From positions 22,954,501-23,018,500 of the forward strand of contig JALMGJ010000008.1 of the NCBI GenBank assembly GCA_023362775.1: DNA of 64,000 nucleotides, written 5' to 3'. The notes under the pieces are model-generated. The model saw nothing but the letters and a program-made list of their open reading frames with translations, had not been told where the DNA came from and searched no databases. The stretch comes from Charina bottae. Its lineage: Eukaryota > Chordata > Lepidosauria > Squamata > Charinaidae. Position numbers and translations under genes: made by a program. Below are positions 43,098-53,144 of this stretch, piece after piece. Every line of letters starts with the position of its first letter. Position 1 is the stretch's first letter.

Positions 43098-43153
43098 CTC
43101 CTGGTCTGTTCTTGGATGAGGGACCACCTGGGTATCCCAGGGCTTCAGGTTAG
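43098..43153 (+). pseudogene. 5S rRNA-like sequence, 3' half
   Basis: CTCCTGGTCTGTTCTTGGAT, GAGGGACCACCTGGGTATCC and CAGGGCTTCAGG align with the 5S rRNA 3' half (TACTTGGATGGGAGACC, CCTGGGAATACC). It continues where the piece at 42660 stops. The 437 bp between would be an insertion; CCTG occurs at both joins. Confidence 0.5.
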
Positions 43154-43435
43154 ATTGGGTAGATCAAAAATGCATCCTAATGTTTCAGCCAGGAATATAA
43201 CCCTGACTTCTCAAGTCTGTGCCAATGTACTTCATATTTTGGCTTCCTCACAACACAGATAGATTAGACATCAGTTTGTCAAATGGAAGAAAATGGAGTG
43301 TTCCAATTTCAAGGTGAAACAAACACTGGGCTGAAGCTGCAGCCCTGGTCTCAAGAGGAGCGAGAGCTATTAACTGTAACAGCTCAAACAAGGGTTTCCC
43401 TTTTCCCTTGTGGAAAATGACTCCCGTATTTTTCT

Positions 43436-44231
43436 TGCCACAAGTAGCCCGCCCCTCTCTCTCCCTCTCCCTCCCCCTCCCACCCTCTCCCAAGTAGCCC
43501 TCTGTCTCTCCCCCCCTCCCTCTCTCTCTCTCTGACTCACCCAGGGCAGTCTGTCCTGTGAGTGTGTGAGTGTGTGTTTGTGCATCTGATCGGGCTTGGC
43601 TGAGGGAGGAGAGTTGTTGGGCCACTGAGCAGGAGAAGCAGGAGCCAGCCGCTCTGGGGGGCTTCAACGGGTGGCAAGGGGCGGAGTGGTGTGGCTGAGG
43701 CCCCCCAGCGTGGCCGGCTCCTGCTTCTCCTGCTCGGCGGCAGTGACAACTCTCCTCCCTCGGCCAAGCCCGACCAGATGCGCACACACACACACACACT
43801 CACACACTCGCAGGACAGACTGCCCTTGGCAGGAGCCAGCCATGCTGGGGGGCTTCAGCAGGCGGCCAGGGGCAGAGTGGTGTGGCTGAAGCCCCCCAGC
43901 ATGGCTGGCTCCTGCCAAGGGCAGTCTGTCCTGTGAGTGTGTGAGTGTGTGTGTGTGTGTGTGTGCATCTGGTCGGGCTTGGCCGAGGGAGGAGAGTTGT
44001 CGCTGCCACCACCGCCGAGCAGGAGAAGCAGGAGCTGGCCGTGCTGGGGGGCTTCATCCACACCACTCCGCCCCTTGCGGCCAGCTCCTGCTTCTCCTGC
44101 TCGGCGGCGGTGGCAGCGACAACTCTCCTCCCTCGGCCAAGCCCGACCAGATGCACACACACACTCTCACAGGACAGACTGCCCTTGGCAGGAGCTGGCT
44201 GCACTGGGGGGCTTCAGCCGCAGCACGCCAC
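43436..44231. repeat. Array of alternating inverted repeats (nested palindromes)
   Basis: After a CTCTCCCTC-rich stretch (43450-43545) a unit of about 150 bp occurs four times in alternating orientation. It runs CAGTCTGTCCTGTGAG, (GT)n, GGGCTTGGC(C/T)GAGGGAGGAG, AGCAGGAGAAGCAGGAG, CTGGGGGGCTTCA. The central palindrome has perfect 47-bp arms 43813-43859 and 43885-43931 around 25 bp and extends much further with few mismatches. The many frames here on both strands are artefacts. There is no evidence of a coding sequence. Confidence 0.9.
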
Positions 44232-44442
44232 CCCTTGCCGCCTGCCGGGCTGCATTTGTGCATCTCGGCCCACCTCTCCACCCTCTTTTGCCGGGTGCTG
44301 ATAGGCGGGAGGGCTTTTCCGGGCTGCCTCCGAAAATGGGACAAAACCGAGATTTTTTTCAAAAAGATGGTATAGTTCAAAAATGTTAAAATAACGGGAC
44401 TGTCCCATTCAAAATGGGACGTATGGTCAGCCTAACTGGAAT

Positions 44443-44515
44443 GCATTAACATGCCACCCAGAATTGTGTTTTAAGATGGGCAGCCATACAAATCTTTTAA
44501 ATAAATAAATATAAA
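44443..44515 (+). mobile_element. LINE/SINE 3'-tail scrap
   Basis: CATGCCACCCAGAATTGTGT, then GATGGGCAGCCATACAAAT and (AAAT)n: a CR1/L2-type tail. No body is recognisable. Confidence 0.5.
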
Positions 44516-45854
44516 TTAACATTTGCATTTTTTTAGAATTCAGCAATGAGGTCCTTGAAAAAAGTCTGTCCACAAAAAGTATATTAAGGGAAGCTATTGA
44601 AAGAAAAAGTATGTGGCAGACAAAAGACATACAACATATTTACATTTGGAGAAAAAGTGCACCAAAACACATGCCAATTTCCATGTGGATGGTTGCTTAA
44701 TTGAAGTTGCAAAAAGATGAAGGAAGTGGATGGAATTAAATCAGATTGGGAAAATGAGAAGAAATTAATTCCCTTCAATTGTTCTCTGGAACGTGTGAGT
44801 GCTGTATTGTATAGTGCAGAAACAGGCAACCTTTTCACAGCTGAAAGGACAGTACTTTTTCTTTTTTTTACCTCTGAAGGTCATAAGAGGGTAGCTGGTG
44901 ATATGATAGGAAGAGACAATTTGAAGAGAAAAAGTAGGAGATTTAACATACTGCTTTATCCCTTATCTTTGAATAAGAAAATCTTCCAAAACTGATGCCA
45001 CTGAAATCAGCAGTTTAATTGCCAACTTTGTTGCCAACGGTATCTAGGAACACTCTAAGAGAGTTGTAAAACTAAGTCTAGGAGTCTGTGTGCAATCCCA
45101 CCTATGTTGCCCCACTATGCCTCTACCATCTCCTCAGTCCAAACCTCTCCACAGTCAAGAGGGAGTATAACTTGTGTTTGTTTAATTTATAAAGTGCCCA
45201 ACTCCATAAAGACTGGGCAGCATGCAGCATAAAAACAGTAAGCACAAGAAAACAAGAAAAGAATAATGTATGTCCAGAAGAGAAACAGTCAAACTAACAG
45301 TTGAATGTGATTAGAACATGTCGTTTTAGTTCTGGTTAATATATTTGCCCATGTTCTTAGAAACAATTCTATTCCCATCCCAGCAAATATCAGTTGAACT
45401 GAGTTCAGACTTGCCAGTCAAATCAAGATCTGGGCTGAGAAGGCAAGTCTGATTCTGATATGAGAATAAAGGCTTCCCTTGACTGACTTAGTTCCCTCAA
45501 ATTTTCTAATACAAAATAATAGGGCTTAAAAGTAACTGAAGATTTTTTCTACTTAGTAAACATCTATGTTGTTCAAACTAGACTCAACAGTGTCCTTGGA
45601 AATCATATTAACAGCTATCTCAATTTTCAAAATGCTATTCCTTAGGCAAGGAAGTGGTGCTTTTAATATACAACAGAAGGGTATCAACAAACTGAAGGGA
45701 AAAAGAAGTATGAAAGAAAAAACAACCACTGTTTCAAGAAAATATATTTTTCAAGACAAATTTAACTCAAGTGAACTTACTTATGAGGCTTGTGCTTTTA
45801 GTTAGTACCTGCTATTCAGTGACCAAGGAGATATACTTCCATTTTTGACCCATA
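44516..45854. other. Unassigned DNA, no gene seen
   Basis: No motif recognised. The frames at 44584, 44717 and 45566 are short and unsupported. Confidence 0.4.
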
Positions 45855-45865
45855 ACAATTAGGTA

Positions 45866-46203
45866 AAGGTAAAGGTAAAGGTTCCCCCCGCACATTTGTG
45901 CAGTTGTGTCCGACTCTAGGGGCTGGTGCTCATCTCCATTTGTTAGCCAAAGAGCCAGCGTTGTCCGAAGACGCTTCCATGGTCATGTGGCCGCATGATG
46001 CGCGCGGAACGCTGTTACCTACCCACCAAAGTGGTACCTATTAATCTACTTGCATTTGCATGCTTTCAAATTGCTAGGTTGGCAAGAGCTGGAGCTAGTG
46101 CGGGAGCTCACTCCGCACACACGGCTAGGGATTCGAACCTCCGAACTTGCGATCTTCCGATCGACAAACCTGGCGTCTTACCCGCTGAGCCACCACGTCC
46201 CTT
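45866..46203 (-). mobile_element. tRNA-derived SINE with BovB-like 3' end
   Basis: Same family as 3182. The TSD ACAATTAGGTA flanks it (45855-45865 and 46205-46215). On the minus strand: GGTGGCTCAGCGGGTAAGAC, GGTTCGAATCCC, body, AGTCGGACACAACTGC and a tail of (ACCTTT)n. The A and B boxes look intact. Confidence 0.9.
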
Positions 46204-46215
46204 GACAATTAGGTA

Positions 46216-47574
46216 CTAATACAGTATGTCAAGTGGCAAGAGTAACATCACTACTAGAAAAGCTCCATGGAAAGAGTTTTTTCATGATGCCTTCTCTTGG
46301 GATTTAATGGAAATGTGGGAAGCCATGGAGACAGCAGACTATGGAGACAGTATTATACAATAAACGACAGAACAAACATTTTCATTCACATTCCTTGACC
46401 ATCTAATCTGTAAATAAATATAAAAACATACACCCATGGTAAATTATCCAAAATTATTTTCTACTTTGAAATATTTTCTCTAACAATTTCTCTTTCGCCA
46501 AATTTAATAAGAAATGGGATGGAAAAAAGCAAGAAATTTTCTCAGCCTGACACTAATAAAACATGTTGCTAATGGTATGTAAACTTAAGGGCAAAAGCTT
46601 ACATAATAAAAAATGGAAAGGTTTTCCCTTATTCTAAGGAAGTATCTTTATGTGTGTTAAAAAAATATACAAATCCAGTTTAAGGATTATCTTGACCCCT
46701 TCCCTTAATCAGTGTGAAAATTCAGTGAAAGTAAGCCTACATGAAAATTAATATAGTCATTATTAGGCTTCAGACAACCAGACTTCCATTATTTTTAGGT
46801 TTGTTTCATTCAGGAAAAAAAACTAATAGAAAGTTTATACTGTATGCTTAAAATAAAATGCCAGCCTATAGCATCAACTTCATTTTGGCCTCAGGTCGTT
46901 GGGGTACTAGCCAGGATCCTGGAACACTACCAAAAGCATTCTTGGTGTTTTAGTGTCTGGTCTTTCTATTCAATTTTTTTTCCAGTGAAACAAATGAAAG
47001 TTAGGTTGCTGAAACAGCCTGATTTTTGAACAAGCAACCTCCCATGGTAGCTGTTTATGAGGATCAAGAACATGTTCTCCCACTTTGAAATTTATACAAT
47101 AGCCTAAAATAGTTGCTTAATTCTGGCAAGAGTAACAAATTTTCTATTAAAATGTTGATTCCTGGTGTGTTGTTCATAGGAAATCTGGTTCTATGTCCAA
47201 CTTAGCATTTCCAAAATAAACTTCCTGAGAATGTGTTTTAATTATTGACTTGAAATGATTATGGAGGCCCAACTGTTAGGGAGAATTATTTTCACTCAAC
47301 TCAGTTGGAAGAAATCAGGTAAAATTAGACATTCTGGTCTGTCATAGTCACCCTTCCCAATCCAGTTAAATTGCTATTCACATAAACTTCAGGGTTTATG
47401 AAACTTTCTATAGCTCTGGCTATATGTATTTGTGTGTGATTTGTGAGTATGTGTAAGTGTGGAGAGAGAGAGAGAGTTAAGATAAGGCGTTGGTAAATCC
47501 TATTAAAACTCTAAATGAATTATGCATTCAAAATTATATCAAATAGTATGAAAATGTGTTTGGTCTTTTTTGTC
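46216..47574. other. Unassigned DNA, no gene seen
   Basis: Nothing recognised. A short (GA)n run is at 47463-47476. Confidence 0.4.
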
Positions 47575-47772
47575 TGTGTGTGTGCTTTCGAGTCAGGTTT
47601 TGACCCCTGGAAACTGCCTGGACAAGTCCCTGCAGTTTTCTTGTCAAGGATTCAGAAGTGGTTTGCTGCCTCCTCCCTAGGGCTGAGAGAGACTGACTGG
47701 CCCAAGGTCACCCAGAGAACTCATGGTCTCTCAGTTTCTAGCCTGGTACTTTAACAACTACACGAAACTGGC
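47575..47772 (-). mobile_element. Sauria-type tRNA SINE, partly deleted
   Basis: Minus strand: CCAGTTTCGTGTAGTTGTTA, AGTACCAGGCTAGAAACTGA, then GGGTGACCTTGGGCCAGTCA, CCACTTCTGAATCCTTGACA, AGAAAACTGCAGGGACTTGT, CCAGGCAGTTTCC. Same as 6680 but missing about 20 bp around box B (the GTCCCACCTTAGGC part). Confidence 0.8.
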
Positions 47773-49008
47773 TGTCTATTAAAACATTACAAAACTAAAA
47801 CAAGCACTATACAGCTCCATAGCTCCATATAGATCTACTCAAGAAGTAGGTTGGCCTTTCAATTAAAACACTATTGTTTACTTTGCCAGTCTTTCAGCAT
47901 TACATTTTGATATATGCTTTGAGCCAGGCATTTAAATTTGTATTACTATTGTTCTTTAGAAGTGAAAATGGAATTGGAATTTTCATTATGACTTTTAGAT
48001 ATCTGTGTCATTGGCCACATTTGCTTTTATAAAATAATCTATTATTCCTATTGTACACCATCCAGAAATCTCATAAGTCGAAAGGCAAGCCTTCAGCTTC
48101 TACTAGGTTAATGTTTGTATGGGAATCAGGTGCAGCATGGTTCTTTCTTTGTGTTTCCAGATTCCTGATTTAGTCAAAGGAATGGAGGAAAAATTGGCAC
48201 TAATCATCATAAAAGTTACTGCAGTAATGAGAATGTTGAATGGGTCTTAGTCACTTTCCTAAAATAAAATAGAAACCAAACAAATATGTTTTATTTATTA
48301 TTTAATATGATTTACATTTTAAAAAGCATATAGAGCTACTAGATCTAGACTGCAAAAATCCAGTTGGAGTTTTCTGTAACTCTTTGCAGCCATCTAGTAG
48401 TCATCCAGATTTTTGAAGGCCAGATCTGTACCCCTAATCTTAGTAAAGCATAATCTTGATTTTTATCAAGAAGACAGAATTATCCATATTGATTGGGGTT
48501 AAAGCAGGAATTGTGGTATAGCAATTAGAATGCAAATTGAAAGACCCATTCAACTCTACACATAGTCAGAGAATCTCACTGAATCACTTTAAGTTTGTCA
48601 CTATCTTTCATTCCAACTAGTTCATAAGATTTTTGCTGTAGGAAATAAATTGGAATAGGGAATAATAATATGCCACTTTGAACACTTGGAGTAAGATGGA
48701 GTAGAGATTTAATGAATGAATGAACAGAATGAATACTCTTTATAAGCAGTTGCTGAACACAGTCTTTTCTTTTTCTTTAGAAAAGCCATAGTAACATATT
48801 AGTGACTGGAGGTGGGGACAGATAATGTACCTAATGCTTAGGGTAGATCCAGAAGCGTAGCCCACTTTCAGGTATGCAATAATACTCCAGTCACATGAAA
48901 GACTGGTTGTTTTTATCTAAAATACATTCTAATCCATTTGCAAACCAAAAACTATTCTGAAGCATTGGGGAATTGAAGTACAGAACATGTAGTGGAGTGA
49001 CTAGAGCA
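47773..49008. other. Unassigned DNA, no gene seen
   Basis: No exon or repeat family recognised in this 1.2-kb stretch. Confidence 0.4.
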
Positions 49009-49076
49009 ATGTTTCTCAACCTTGGGAACTTCATGAGGAATTCTGGGAGTTGAAGTCCACACATCTTAAAGTTGGA
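49009..49076. mobile_element. hAT MITE fragment
   Basis: TGTTTCTCAACCTTGGGAAC and GGGAGTTGAAGTCCACACAT, then CTTAAAGTTGG: fragment of a common reptile MITE with TTTCTCAACC termini. Only one terminus is seen. Confidence 0.5.
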
Positions 49077-49234
49077 TGGGGGAAGGAAGGGAAGACAAAA
49101 AACAGGGTGGTTATACAGATGCAGGTTACATGTGAGGCAGGTTACAAGTACCCTATCAATTATCAGTTACAATGTGTTACAATCCATTGTGTTTGTTGAC
49201 TATCAGGTTGAATTCTTTCATTACTCCACTACAT

Positions 49235-49538
49235 CAGGGTTTCTCAACCAGGGTTCCATGGAACCCTAGGGTTCTGCGAGAGGTCACTAGGGGTTCCCTG
49301 GGAGATCACTATTTATTTAAAAAAATATTTCAGATTCAGGCAACTTCACATTAAAGAGGTAAATTTCATTATTTTCAGTTTAAAAACAGATTAATGCATA
49401 TATACAGGCCTACACATGAAACAAATATAATAATTTTGTAACTTCTGAGCTATATTTGAGCCTGAATGTGAAGGGGTTCCCCAAGGCCTGAAAAATATTT
49501 CAAGGGTTCCTCCAGGGTCAAAAGGTTGAGAAAGGCTG
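49235..49538. mobile_element. hAT MITE, CAGGGTTTCTCAACC termini
   Basis: A 304-bp element with inverted termini CAGGGTTTCTCAACC and GGTTGAGAAAGGCTG. The flanks CACTACAT and CACTATAA agree at six of eight positions, a decayed 8-bp TSD. Interior has AT-rich sequence and GGGTTCC repeats near both ends. No transposase. Confidence 0.8.
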
Positions 49539-49797
49539 CACTATAACCTTGTTTCATGGTAAAACTATTCCTTACTGCCTACGACTACTGATTACTCTGT
49601 TGCTATGGATCCATTAGGGCAAAAAACAGCCACATTGAATGCCTTAATTTGTTTTGTTTTAAAGGAGAACGCTAATTACATTTGATACCATGATTGTATA
49701 GTAAGTGGCAGCTGTCACATGCATATGCTTTTGGTGACAACAGCCTTAGGTATGAAGTGCTTTCTGTTTCCTTCATACCTGCTGCAAAGCACCTCTG

Positions 49798-49830
49798 AAG
49801 GCATGCTGGGAAGTATATATAAAACCCCAG
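49798..49830 (+). promoter_or_regulatory. Putative promoter: ZNF143-like motif and TATA box
   Basis: GGCATGCTGGGAAGT (complement ACTTCCCAGCATGCC, similar to the ZNF143/Staf core) is followed at once by TATATATAAAA (49814-49824). The transcript start would be about 49850. It is placed just upstream of the GC-rich leader of the L2-like LINE, so it may be the LINE's own promoter or a captured host one. Confidence 0.5.
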
Positions 49831-51110
49831 TTTTCAACTCTTTCTCCCGCCCGAATATATTGGTTTGGGGTTTGGGAGAGAATTTTATGGGTTCCTCGGC
49901 TTTTTTTTTGAACTTGTGGCTGAGGTGGAGACGGCTGGACCCTCTAGAAAGAACAGCGGAACAGCGGAGCAAACGGCAGAGTAATGGAGTGCAGCAGCAG
50001 CTGTTGAACCCGGTGTATTCCCCTGCGGACCCAGATAGACCCCCCTGCAACCTATGGTGATCCCTCGCCGAACCTTTACTATCACCTATTATTACCTTGG
50101 AAGCGGCTGGCCTCCCTGGAGGAGTGAGAGTGTGTAGCCAGCAGCAGAGCATTGTGAAGCTCTGGAGACGGGGTGGAGCCCAACGTCAGTACAATCCGCG
50201 TAACAGACGGCAGCAGCAGACGGCAGTAGACTTTGTGTTTTTTGGGGGCCTTGCTGTGGACCCGGGTGGAACCCTTGTAAATTGTGGTGACTCCCCGGTG
50301 AATTCCTGTTACCTCGGTGTCGGCTGACCCTCCCGGAAGAGTGGTGGTGGGGCGAGTGTGGTTGACGGCAACAGAGCATCTGATGCCAAAGCTGTGGAGA
50401 CGAGGGCGAAGTGCGGAGGGCCTGAAGAACGACAGTGGACTCCGCATTTCTTTGATTACGCTGTGACTTTGAAAGATCGTGGCAGACTCCAATGGACCCC
50501 CTGTAGTCCTGGATGGGTGTTGGCAAACCTTGTGGACCCTGGCTTCCTCCCTGGTGGTCGTGAAAGATCTTATCCCCTTAGGGGGAAGTTTACGACGGGC
50601 CTGGAGTGGAGCTATAGACTTTGGGGAGACTACAGATCTTCGTAGTAAGACCAGCTCTGTGAGCAATAAGCCCTGATATTAGGAATAGGACTCTATGGTG
50701 AGGTGGCCCTCAAGATTTTTACCATCTTAAAATCCTAGATTATAACATATTTTAATAAGATAATGAGGAAGGAGCCTAGGATTGGAAAACATCTTCCATT
50801 TCCCCCATCCGTTAGAGGTGGCAGAGATTTGGGGTCCCCTTGGTATGAAAGTGGTATTCCTCCGGGGTGTGAGAGACCCGGGGGGAGGCCGGAGTTGGGT
50901 GATTGTATATAAGAGTGCCCGCCCCTGAGTGAGAGACAGGTGGGGGGCACGAGTGGATGGTGCCCCCTCCAACCAGTGAGAGAGGCTGAGGGGGGGGTGC
51001 AGTAAGTGTGGAGTGAGTGGTTAGGGGGCAGTTGGGTTCTACCAGTGCCGAGAGCAAAAGCTGGTGCGCTGGTGGTCCTACTGCCCTCTGAGGCTGAGTG
51101 GGTATAGGAG

Positions 51111-51983
51111 ATGTGTGCATGGGAGAGGGGACCCCGATTTCAACCTAGGGTTTTCGGAGGTCTGGTGGTGGAGGCAACTGGGCCTGGTGACGCTAGGGGC
51201 TATGGGACAGGTTGTCCTATTGAGGTGGTGACGGGTCGGGGATGTTATGGCGGGAACCGGAGGGCAGGCCATCGTTGGGGAAGACACCCTCGGTGTTTGC
51301 TACCGGTGGTGTGTTCCGGCCCTCCGGATTCAAACCTAGGCCCTGGTCAGTGGACCCTCGGGTGCCCTGGTCTCCAGCTGTTGATGCTTAACGCCAGATC
51401 AGTTAATAACAAGGGCCCCCTCATATGTGATTTGATAACGGAGGAGGGGGCCGACCTGGCGTGTATTACCGAAACCTGGCTGGGCCCTGGAGGAGGGGTT
51501 GCCCTCTTGGAGATCTGCCCGGCCGGGTTTCAGGTATGGCACCAGCCGAGAGATCGGGGTAGGGGAGGAGGGGTGGCAGTTGTCATCCGAGAGTCTATAG
51601 TGGCCTTCAGGGGCACGGCTCCACAGGTGGCCAGATGTGAGACTCTGTTCTTCAAGTTGGGTTCCCGAGAGCAGTTGGGAGTGCTGCTGCTGTACCAGCC
51701 TCCCTGCTGTGTAGCAACCTCCCTGCCCGAGCTGCTTGAGGCCATCTCGGGGTTGGCGGTGGAATTCCCCAGACTTATGGTTCTGGGGGATTTCAATCTG
51801 CCATCCATGGGACGTGCCTCAGAGGCTTCTCGGGAGTTCATGGCTACCATGGCGGCCATGGGCCTGGTCCATATTATTCGGGACCCAACTCATGACAGTG
51901 GTCTCACTCCGGACTTGGTTTTCCTGTCAGAGCAGTGGCAGAGTGATCTGGGGGGAGAGTTACATCTTTCCCCGCTGTCATGA
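51111..51983 (+). pseudogene. L2-like LINE apurinic-type endonuclease domain
   Basis: From about 51382 the frame reads LLMLNARSVNNKGPLICDLI, ADLACITETWL, GGGVAVVIRES, LMVLGDFNLP and HDSGLTPDLVFLS, the order of APE-type LINE endonucleases (N, E of TETWL, D and N of GDFN). A stop after LSPLS at 51983 precedes SDHALVALRF (the SDH catalytic block) at about 51985, so one mutation breaks it. A further 290 nt of frame (51999-52307) covers the linker to RT. The N-terminal 90 residues are GC-rich leader, not a known domain. Confidence 0.8.
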
Positions 51984-52312
51984 TCAGATCATGCCCTGGT
52001 GGCCCTGAGATTCTCATATGCTGCCCCACTCCACAGGGAGGCTGGACCTATTCGATCGGTCCGCCCCCGACGACTAATGGACCCGATAGGGTTTCAGAGG
52101 GAGCTGGGGGTTATACCCGAGGATCTACTGCATGGTCCAGCAGAGGTGCTGGCCGCAGCCTGGAATAAGGAAGTGGCCAGAGCCTTGGACAGGATCGCGC
52201 CTATGCGGCCTCTCTTGTCCCATCCGACCCGATACTCCCCGTGGTTCACAGAGGGGTTGAGGGTGCTGAAGAGGGTTAAGAGACGTCTAGAGCGCCGCTG
52301 GAGAAACGCCAT

Positions 52313-52864
52313 TTCCTGGACCGAGATGCCCTCCGTTCAGTCACTCATGCCCTGGTCATCTCCCATATAGACTATTGCAATGCACTCTACATGGGGCTAC
52401 CCTTGAAGAGTATCCGGAAGCTTCAACTGGTCCAGAATGCGGCTGCGTGCGCAGTTATGGGTGCCCCAAGATCGGCACATGTGACACCTCTGCTGCGAGA
52501 GCTGCATTGGTTACCAGTTTGCTTCCGGGTCCAATTCAAGGTGTTGGTTGTCACCTTTAAAGCCCTACATGGCATGGGACCAGGTTACCAAAGGGACCGC
52601 CTCATCCCCAGAGTATCAACCCGCCCCACCCGGTTATGCAGAGCGGGCTTGGTACGGACCCCGTCTACAAGAGAATTCCATCTGACGGGGTCCATGAGGC
52701 GGGCCTTCTCGGCAGTGGCACCCGCCCTCTGGAATATTCTGCCCCTAGAGGTGAGGCAAGCCCCCACACTTATGACCTTCCGAAAGCAACTGAAGACCTG
52801 GCTCTGCCACCTCACTTGGGATGGGAAGAGTGACAGCTCCTCATGGGGATGGCTTGCGCCATAG
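52313..52864 (+). pseudogene. L2-like LINE RT, C-terminal part
   Basis: Starts at the deletion join with WTEMPSVQSLMPWSSPI (out of frame relation to the upstream part) and continues 52391-52864 as LPLKSIRKLQLVQNAAACAV, VTPLLRELHWLPVCFRVQFK and FSAVAPALWNILPLEVRQAP. It is the best-preserved copy of this tail in the window. RT catalytic residues are absent. Confidence 0.85.
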
Positions 52865-53046
52865 AGTTCTTTTAAATATGACATCAGAGCCTCTTGGGTT
52901 CTATATATTTTTAATTAACTTAACTTATGGTTAGTTATATATATTGTTTATTGTATTTTATATGTTTTTATATCTTTTAATTGCTAACTTGTTGTAAACC
53001 GCCTAGAGTCCCCTCTGTGGGGGGAGATGAGAGGTGATATAAGTTG

Positions 53047-53047
53047 G

Positions 53048-53118
<71 letters not shown>

Positions 53119-53122
53119 AAAG
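53047..53122. repeat. (AAAG)n microsatellite
   Basis: About 18 AAAG units directly after the LINE 3' end, before the SINE at 53123. Confidence 0.95.
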
Positions 53123-53144
53123 AGAGAGCCAGTTTGGTCTAGTG

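Larger units (their letters stand above)
39390..44434. mobile_element. 5-kb composite bounded by hAT MITE termini
   Basis: The left end TAGGCTGACCATATTTCC (39390) and right end GGGACGTATGGTCAGCCTA (44434) form the inverted termini of the MITE at 4648. A perfect 8-bp TSD ACTGGAAT flanks the whole (39382-39389 and 44435-44442). The 3' 200 bp match 4930-5133. Between are tandem CCAAT units, an end of another hAT family, an old PLE dimer, a split 5S-like sequence and an inverted-repeat array. Either a 5-kb unit moved as one, or later insertions enlarged a MITE. Confidence 0.85.
49700..53045 (+). mobile_element. L2-like LINE with 5' region, internally deleted
   Basis: Parts in order: TATA promoter (49814), long GC-rich 5' region (49850-51380), endonuclease (51382-52300), an abrupt join at about 52307-52312, RT C-terminal part (52313-52864) and 3' UTR ending GTAAACCGCCTAGAGTCCCC, then a (GAAA)n tail. 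The RT fingers and palm are missing through internal deletion. The 5' limit is uncertain because no TSD was found. Confidence 0.75.

Noticed and set aside
43248..44408. Many overlapping long frames on both strands (up to 183 aa)
   Set aside because: They lie in GC-rich alternating inverted repeats; the frames are mirror images of each other, with low-complexity composition and no domain.
49719..51287. Numerous frames of 60-194 aa in the GC-rich leader
   Set aside because: Frames on both strands with no motif in the L2-like LINE 5' region; kept only as leader sequence.
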